This document shows, one piece after another, positions 58,947 to 64,000 of a stretch of 64,000 nt of DNA (position 1 is its first letter; every line of letters begins with the position of its first letter). Origin of the DNA: CAIUPE01 sp037131735 (GTDB taxonomy: Bacteria; Pseudomonadota; Alphaproteobacteria; Rhizobiales; Beijerinckiaceae); assembly GCA_037131735.1 (NCBI GenBank), contig JBAXQM010000001.1, forward strand, positions 248,001 through 312,000, written 5' to 3'. A program made the translations under genes and the position numbers. The notes under the pieces are model-generated. The model searched no databases. It worked only from the letters and a program-made list of their open reading frames with translations, and was not told the DNA's origin.

Positions 58947-59828
58947 ATGCCTTCATTGAAGGACCTGAGGACCCGGATCTCATCGGTCAAGGCGACTCAG
59001 AAAATCACCAAGGCGATGCAGATGGTGGCTGCGGCGAAATTGCGCCGCGCTCAGGCTGCTGCGGAAGCGGCGCGTCCTTATGCGTCGCGGATGAATTCCG
59101 TTCTCGTCAATCTCGCTGAAAGCGTTGTGGGCAGCCCTGCTGCACCGCGTTTGCTCTCGGGAACCGGCAATGACAAGACGCATTTGCTTGTTGTCTGCAC
59201 GGCAGAGCGTGGTCTTTGCGGCGCATTCAACTCGTCGATCGCGCGTCTTGCACGCGAGAAGGCACTTGCGCTGATGTCTGAAGGCAAGGTGGTGAAAATC
59301 ATCTGCGTCGGCAAAAAGGGCAATGACCTTTTGAAGCGTCAATTTGCAAAAGAGATTATCGAATTCGTTGATCTGCGTTCGGTACGCTATATCGGCTTTG
59401 AAAATGCTGATCAGATTGGGCGCAATATCATTGCGCGGTTTGAAAATGGCGAATTCGATGTGGCTACGCTCTTCTTTGCGCGTTTCAAATCGGTGATTCA
59501 GCAATTCCCGACGGCATTACAAATTGTTCCTGCCGTCATTCCGCCGAAAGATCCGAAAGCGCCCGTCTCACTTGCAGCTTATGACTATGAGCCCGATGAA
59601 ACGGCGATTTTGGCTTCGCTTTTGCCGCGCAACATTTCGATGCAGGTCTTTTCTGCATTGCTGGAAAATGCCGCGTCTGAACAAGGCGCACGCATGAGCG
59701 CGATGGATAGTGCTACGCGTAATGCTGGCGACATGATCAAGAAGCAGACGATTAAGTATAATCGTCAGCGCCAAGCGAACATCACTAAAGAACTCATTGA
59801 AATCATCTCGGGCGCGGAAGCGCTCTGA
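58947..59828 (+). CDS. atpG: F1F0 ATP synthase subunit gamma
   Basis: The 293-residue central rotor shaft of F1. It starts with SLKDLRTRISSVKATQKITKAMQMVAAAKLR (N-terminal helix) and ends with the paired helix ERGARMSAMDSATRN-type region (here EQGARMSAMDSATRNA) and YNRQRQANITKELIEI, both highly conserved. GGGACGT lies before the ATG. It sits between atpA and atpD with gaps of 23 and 26 bases. Confidence 0.97.
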   Translation: MPSLKDLRTRISSVKATQKITKAMQMVAAAKLRRAQAAAEAARPYASRMNSVLVNLAESVVGSPAAPRLLSGTGNDKTHLLVVCTAERGLCGAFNSSIARLAREKALALMSEGKVVKIICVGKKGNDLLKRQFAKEIIEFVDLRSVRYIGFENADQIGRNIIARFENGEFDVATLFFARFKSVIQQFPTALQIVPAVIPPKDPKAPVSLAAYDYEPDETAILASLLPRNISMQVFSALLENAASEQGARMSAMDSATRNAGDMIKKQTIKYNRQRQANITKELIEIISGAEAL

Positions 59829-59854
59829 TCGATCGCACGAAGGGATAGAGAACC

Positions 59855-61294
59855 ATGGCCAATAAACCAACGGGCAAAATCACTCAGGTCATCGGCGCCG
59901 TCGTTGACGTGCAGTTTGATGGACATCTCCCAGAAATCCTGAACGCGCTCGAAACAACCAATCGCGGCAACCGCCTCGTGCTCGAAGTGGCGCAGCATCT
60001 TGGTGAAAACTCTGTGCGCACCATCGCTATGGACACGACCGAAGGTCTCGTGCGTGGTCACGCGGTGCTCGACACAGGCGCACCGATTGCCGTGCCGGTT
60101 GGTGCCGGTACATTGGGCCGCATCATCAACGTGATTGGCGAGCCGGTTGATGAAGCCGGTCCTGTTCCTGCAGAAGCGATGCGCCCGATCCATCAGGCCG
60201 CACCGAGCTACGCTGAACAGTCAACCGAAGGTCAGATTCTCGAAACCGGCATTAAGGTTGTCGATCTTCTCGCGCCTTACGCGAAGGGCGGTAAAATTGG
60301 TCTCTTCGGCGGTGCAGGTGTCGGCAAGACCGTGTTGATCATGGAACTCATCAACAACGTCGCGAAAGCCCACGGTGGTTACTCCGTGTTCGCCGGTGTT
60401 GGCGAGCGTACGCGTGAAGGCAATGACCTTTATCACGAAATGATTGAATCACGCGTCAATGTCGATCCCAAAGAACATGGTGGCTCGACCGCCGGTTCAA
60501 AATGCGCGCTTGTTTATGGTCAGATGAATGAACCGCCAGGTGCCCGTGCACGTGTTGCTTTGACAGGTCTTACCGTCGCTGAACATTTCCGCGATCAAGG
60601 TCAGGACGTGTTGTTCTTCGTTGATAACATCTTCCGCTTCACGCAGGCGGGTTCGGAAGTGTCAGCGCTTCTCGGCCGTATTCCTTCGGCCGTGGGTTAT
60701 CAGCCAACACTCGCCACCGATATGGGCGCGCTGCAAGAGCGCATCACAACAACAACCAAGGGTTCGATCACATCGGTGCAGGCGATTTACGTGCCGGCCG
60801 ACGATTTGACCGACCCGGCGCCTGCCGCCTCCTTCGCGCATTTGGACGCAACGACCGTGTTGTCGCGTTCGATCGCTGAAAAGGGCATTTATCCCGCAGT
60901 GGATCCGCTCGATTCAACCTCGCGCATGTTGTCGCCTTTGATCGTTGGTGAAGAGCATTACGCGGTGGCTCGTGCGGTGCAGTCGACACTTCAGCGTTAC
61001 AAGTCGCTGCAAGACATCATCGCCATTCTCGGCATGGATGAATTGTCAGAAGAAGATAAGTTGACGGTTGCCCGCGCGCGTAAGATCGAGCGTTTCTTGT
61101 CGCAGCCGTTCCACGTGGCTGAAGTGTTCACCGGTTCACCCGGTAAGCTCGTTTCACTCGCGGACACGATCAAGAGCTTCAAGGGTCTCGTTGAAGGTCA
61201 GTATGACCACCTTCCAGAAGCAGCGTTCTATATGGTTGGCTCGATCGAAGAAGCGATTGAGAAGGCCGAACGTCTCGCTAAGGAAGCGGCGTAA
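59855..61294 (+). CDS. atpD: F1F0 ATP synthase subunit beta
   Basis: The 479-residue catalytic subunit of F1. It has GKITQVIGAVVDVQF at the start, Walker A GGAGVGKTVLIMELI near residue 155, GERTREGNDLYHEM with the catalytic Glu near 188, Walker B VLFFVDNIFRF near 255 and the DELSEEDKL motif near 395 that contacts gamma. Length is standard. atpC follows after 29 bases. Confidence 0.98.
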   Translation: MANKPTGKITQVIGAVVDVQFDGHLPEILNALETTNRGNRLVLEVAQHLGENSVRTIAMDTTEGLVRGHAVLDTGAPIAVPVGAGTLGRIINVIGEPVDEAGPVPAEAMRPIHQAAPSYAEQSTEGQILETGIKVVDLLAPYAKGGKIGLFGGAGVGKTVLIMELINNVAKAHGGYSVFAGVGERTREGNDLYHEMIESRVNVDPKEHGGSTAGSKCALVYGQMNEPPGARARVALTGLTVAEHFRDQGQDVLFFVDNIFRFTQAGSEVSALLGRIPSAVGYQPTLATDMGALQERITTTTKGSITSVQAIYVPADDLTDPAPAASFAHLDATTVLSRSIAEKGIYPAVDPLDSTSRMLSPLIVGEEHYAVARAVQSTLQRYKSLQDIIAILGMDELSEEDKLTVARARKIERFLSQPFHVAEVFTGSPGKLVSLADTIKSFKGLVEGQYDHLPEAAFYMVGSIEEAIEKAERLAKEAA

Positions 61295-61323
61295 TCAACG
61301 CGACAGACTGAACGGAGATCGCC

Positions 61324-61725
61324 ATGACCGGATTTACATTCGAACTCGTCTCACCCGAGAAATTGTTGTTCTCGGGTGATGTCGAAGAAGTTGTGATTCC
61401 GGGAACAGAAGGTGATTTCGCTGTTCTCAAAGATCATGCGCCGGTGATTTCTGCGCTGCGTCCGGGGATCCTTTCGTTCAAGGATTCCAAAGGAGAAAAG
61501 CAGACTTTGTTCGTTCGCGGCGGTTTTGCTGATGTGTCGGCAAACACGCTGATTATTCTTGCTGAGCAGGCTGTTCCCTTGTCCGATATGGATGATCAGC
61601 GTTTCGAGCATGAAGTGAAGCTCGCCTCTGAAGAGCTTTCTGCCGCACAATCAGAAGATGCGCGGCGCCTGGCATCTGAACGTCTTGCGCAGATCGAAAC
61701 TTTGCGTGGCGTTGTTCGTCACTAA
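61324..61725 (+). CDS. atpC: F1F0 ATP synthase subunit epsilon
   Basis: A 133-residue epsilon subunit, with the N-terminal beta sandwich (FELVSPEKLLFSGDVEEVVIPGTEGDFAVL) and a shortened C-terminal helical part (FEHEVKLASEELSAAQSED). It couples rotation to catalysis and can inhibit ATP hydrolysis. It closes the atpHAGDC unit, followed after 15 bases by a DUF1624 gene that may share the transcript. Confidence 0.94.
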   Translation: MTGFTFELVSPEKLLFSGDVEEVVIPGTEGDFAVLKDHAPVISALRPGILSFKDSKGEKQTLFVRGGFADVSANTLIILAEQAVPLSDMDDQRFEHEVKLASEELSAAQSEDARRLASERLAQIETLRGVVRH

Positions 61726-61740
61726 TCATCGCTCTATACG

Positions 61741-62682
61741 GTGTCCCGCGTGACATCGCTTCACTCATCGATCCGTTGGCCTTTTATCGACGTAATGCGT
61801 GGCCTTGCCATCATTGCGATGATTGGATTCCATTTCACATGGGATCTCGGGTTCTTTCAGATCATTTCTTATGACATTGCCTTCACGCCGGAAGGACGTG
61901 TGCTCTCGCATTTAATTGCTGGGACATTTCTTTTTCTTGTTGGTGTTTCATTATCACTCGCGCATCGCAGCGGATTTGATGCGCGCGGATTTTTGATACG
62001 CTTTGCGAAAATTGCTGGTGCTGCCGCTTTGGTTTCGCTCGGAACGTTTTTCGCGATGCCGGAGGATTGGATTTTCTTTGGCGTGCTTCATTGCATCGCT
62101 TTATCGAGTCTCTTAGCTTTGCCGCTTCTGCGCGCGCCGCTTATTCTCATCGGCATATTCGCGCTTCTTGCTGTGAGTGCCCCGAGCCTTATCAACCATC
62201 CCTTTTTCGACCAACCTGCATTGTTCTGGCTTGGATTGAATAAGGTTCTCCCGCGCACAAACGATTATGTACCCTTCTTCCCTTGGGTTGGCGTTGTCCT
62301 TTCCGGACTACTCGCAGGGCGACTGATGCTTATCATGCCGAATCTCGCGTCATGGGCGACACGGTCTGTAAACGGCACTGTATCTCGCTCTTTGGCACGC
62401 CTTGGGCGCTATGCTCTGCCAATTTATCTCCTACATCAGCCGGTCTTGATGGCTTTGCTTTGGGCGTTTGTGAGCGTTGCGGGACCGTCGCTCACAACAC
62501 CCGCGATCGAGCCCGCCTTTTTTGAAAACTGCACACAAAGCTGTGCGGCAAGCGGTCGCAGTCATGAGATGTGCGATAAAGCATGCTCATGCCTTGGCCA
62601 CGCCCTCTCGGGCATGAAAGCGCAAGGCGAAGACGCAATTCAAAGCGCTCTTGCGATTTGTCGTAAGGAAGGCCTGTTTTAA
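61741..62682 (+). CDS. DUF1624 (HGSNAT-like) membrane protein with Cys-rich tail
   Basis: A 313-residue inner-membrane protein of the heparan-alpha-glucosaminide N-acetyltransferase catalytic-domain family. It starts with PFIDVMRGLAIIAMIGFHFTWDLGFF, the conserved RG and His segment, and has about seven to eight membrane helices. Bacterial members are thought to move acyl groups to sugars or lipids, but this is unproven. After the last helix comes a soluble tail of about 60 residues with six cysteines (ENCTQSCAAS, EMCDKACSCLG, AICRK). The start is GTG 61741, 15 bases after atpC, so it may be co-transcribed. Confidence 0.8.
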   Translation: MSRVTSLHSSIRWPFIDVMRGLAIIAMIGFHFTWDLGFFQIISYDIAFTPEGRVLSHLIAGTFLFLVGVSLSLAHRSGFDARGFLIRFAKIAGAAALVSLGTFFAMPEDWIFFGVLHCIALSSLLALPLLRAPLILIGIFALLAVSAPSLINHPFFDQPALFWLGLNKVLPRTNDYVPFFPWVGVVLSGLLAGRLMLIMPNLASWATRSVNGTVSRSLARLGRYALPIYLLHQPVLMALLWAFVSVAGPSLTTPAIEPAFFENCTQSCAASGRSHEMCDKACSCLGHALSGMKAQGEDAIQSALAICRKEGLF

Positions 62683-62735
62683 GACCATTTTTATCATTCA
62701 TGACGCCAATCGACAGATCGATGACGGGTCGTCAT

Positions 62736-62775
62736 GGACAATGCGCGATAGGGTAGGCTAATCGCTCTATTGTCC
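62736..62775 (+). promoter_or_regulatory. Long imperfect hairpin before the sarcosine oxidase gene
   Basis: GGACAAT at 62736-62742 pairs perfectly with ATTGTCC at 62769-62775, and GCGA/TCGC (62745-62748 and 62762-62765) pair inside. It lies in the 190-base gap between the DUF1624 gene and soxB, with no T-run after it. It may be an operator, a leader structure or a termination signal. Confidence 0.35.
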
Positions 62776-62872
62776 GAATTGATTGGCAGGATCACCGCAT
62801 TTTTCGGATAATCCCGCCGTTATCGAAATGTCCGACTCGCATTCCGGGTCTTTTGGTTAGGGAGAGCCACTC

Positions 62873-64000
62873 TTGCGCTTCTCGTTTCTTAATCTCGCCA
62901 AACAGGCGCTAAGCGCCCATCGCCATTGGCCGGAGCAATGGCGTTTTCCGGAGCCCAAACCCTCCTATGATGCCATCATCGTCGGCGCCGGCGGGCATGG
63001 CTTGGGCACCGCCTATTACCTCGCCAAAGAACATGGCATGCTTAACATTGCCGTGCTCGAAAAAGGCTGGCTCGGCGGCGGCAATACGGGCCGCAACACC
63101 ACGATCATTCGTTCGAATTATCTCTGGGAAGAAAGCCAAGGGCTTTATGAGCATTCCGTAAAACTCTGGGAGACGCTCTCCGAAGAACTTAATTACAATG
63201 TGATGTATTCGCCGCGCGGCGTGATGATGCTCGCGCATACGGTGCATGACATTCAAGTCTTCAAACGCCATGTGCATGCGAACCGATTGCAAGGCATCGA
63301 CAATGAATGGCTGACACCTCAAGAGGCGAAGGAGTTCTGTCCGATCCTTAATATCGAAGACAATATGCGGTACCCGATTCTGGGTGCGGCCTTGCAACGC
63401 CGCGGCGGCACGGCGCGTCACGATGCGGTAGCGTGGGGCTATGCGCGCGCGGCGAGCGCGATGGGTGTCGACATTATCCAGAATTGCGAAGTGAAGGGCA
63501 TTCGTCGCGATTCAAGTGGTGCTGTGACGGGCGTAGAAACGACTAAGGGGTTCATCGGCACGAAAAAAATCGGCGTTGTTGCCGCGGGTCATACAAGTGT
63601 GATCATGAGCATGGCCGATGTGCGCATGCCGCTTGAATCCTATCCGCTGCAAGCGCTTGTGTCGGAACCGATCAAGCCGATCATGCCGTGTGTTGTGATG
63701 TCGAACACGATCCACGCTTACATGTCGCAATCCGACAAAGGCGAATTGGTAATCGGCGCGGGCACTGATGCCTATACGTCCTATAGCCAGACCGGCGGCT
63801 TGCACATCACCACACATACGCTTGATGCGATTTGCGAACTCTTCCCCGTCGTGCGCCGTATGCGCATGCTTCGTAACTGGGGCGGTATTGTCGATGTGAC
63901 TCCCGATCGTTCACCGATCTTGGCGAAGACTCCGGTGAAGGGTCTTTATGTGAATTGTGGTTGGGGCACAGGCGGTTTCAAAGCGACACCCGGTTCCGCG
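62873..64000 (+). CDS. soxB: Sarcosine oxidase subunit beta (3' end missing)
   Basis: The FAD-containing catalytic subunit of heterotetrameric sarcosine oxidase, which demethylates sarcosine to glycine with folate as acceptor. 376 of the usual 410-420 residues are visible. The N-terminal Rossmann motif reads IIVGAGGHGLGTAYYLAKEHG after about 38 residues, followed by EKGWLGGGNTGRNTTIIRSNY, which holds the flavin-binding region, and near the end NWGGIVDVTPDRSPIL and NCGWGTGGFKATPG. The start is TTG 62873 with GGGAG upstream; no ATG is in frame before the Rossmann fold. Further sox genes (D, A, G) should follow outside the window. Confidence 0.92.
   Translation, partial: MRFSFLNLAKQALSAHRHWPEQWRFPEPKPSYDAIIVGAGGHGLGTAYYLAKEHGMLNIAVLEKGWLGGGNTGRNTTIIRSNYLWEESQGLYEHSVKLWETLSEELNYNVMYSPRGVMMLAHTVHDIQVFKRHVHANRLQGIDNEWLTPQEAKEFCPILNIEDNMRYPILGAALQRRGGTARHDAVAWGYARAASAMGVDIIQNCEVKGIRRDSSGAVTGVETTKGFIGTKKIGVVAAGHTSVIMSMADVRMPLESYPLQALVSEPIKPIMPCVVMSNTIHAYMSQSDKGELVIGAGTDAYTSYSQTGGLHITTHTLDAICELFPVVRRMRMLRNWGGIVDVTPDRSPILAKTPVKGLYVNCGWGTGGFKATPGSA

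Noticed and set aside
1..64000. tRNA, rRNA, CRISPR arrays and insertion sequences
   Set aside because: I read the intergenic gaps for TpsiC-type GGTTCGAAT motifs, regularly spaced repeats and transposase frames and found none.

Overview
The window is a dense stretch of bacterial core chromosome with about 62 protein-coding genes. I see no rRNA, tRNA, CRISPR array, prophage or insertion sequence. The organism is almost certainly an alphaproteobacterium, probably of the Hyphomicrobiales (Rhizobiales). Evidence: the order rph-rdgB-hemW-lpoA-like-rsmI-yraN-gshB, an F1-only atpHAGDC cluster, the FtsZ-binding GST homologue FzlA, a rhizobial-type phospholipid N-methyltransferase, alphaproteobacterial sigma-32 promoters before dnaK and grpE, and a TTAA-N7-TTAA CtrA-type box.

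Layout. 1-3160: the 3' part of a DNA-ligase-associated repair cassette (Lhr-like helicase, PdeM-like phosphoesterase). 3193-5117: a leftward membrane module for sulfur compounds (split YeeE/YedE pair plus TauE/SafE). 5204-6061: an unassigned coiled-coil protein with a CtrA-type box upstream. 6409-10350: a MerR regulator followed by thiolase and FadB-type beta-oxidation genes. 10369-16719: a large transporter-fused hybrid kinase, an aminotransferase, a FixJ-type response regulator and a Crp/Fnr regulator. 16720-16917: a convergent gap with a perfect FNR/FixK box and well-placed -10 but no annotated target. 16918-22562: a lipoprotein, anmK and a serine hydrolase, a TrmN6-type methyltransferase, a polyprenyl diphosphate synthase and small proteins. 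22606-28042: lepA, an EamA transporter, hrcA, rph, rdgB. 28039-35689: hemW, an LpoA-like lipoprotein, rsmI, yraN, gshB, glnD.

35794-43652: grpE rightward, then a long leftward series: alkB-GNAT-gpmA (overlapping), dapB, pyrF, pmtA-like, dnaJ, dnaK. 43871-49896: Ada-type repair regulator, DUF2244, nth, uppP, fzlA, queG, an SDR protein. 49987-53982: mgsA, a dispersed inverted-repeat element, then leftward xerC, a METTL20-type methyltransferase, zur and ispG. 54064-62682: priA, a tiny coiled-coil protein, atpHAGDC and a DUF1624 membrane protein. 62873-64000: start of a sarcosine oxidase beta subunit, cut by the window end.

Most genes are well-known housekeeping families. The parts that look least described are regulatory or structural: the orphan FNR-type promoter at 16855-16903, the CtrA-type box before the unknown coiled-coil gene, the apparent CTG start of queG inside the fzlA stop, and the paired imperfect inverted repeat at 50397-50514.
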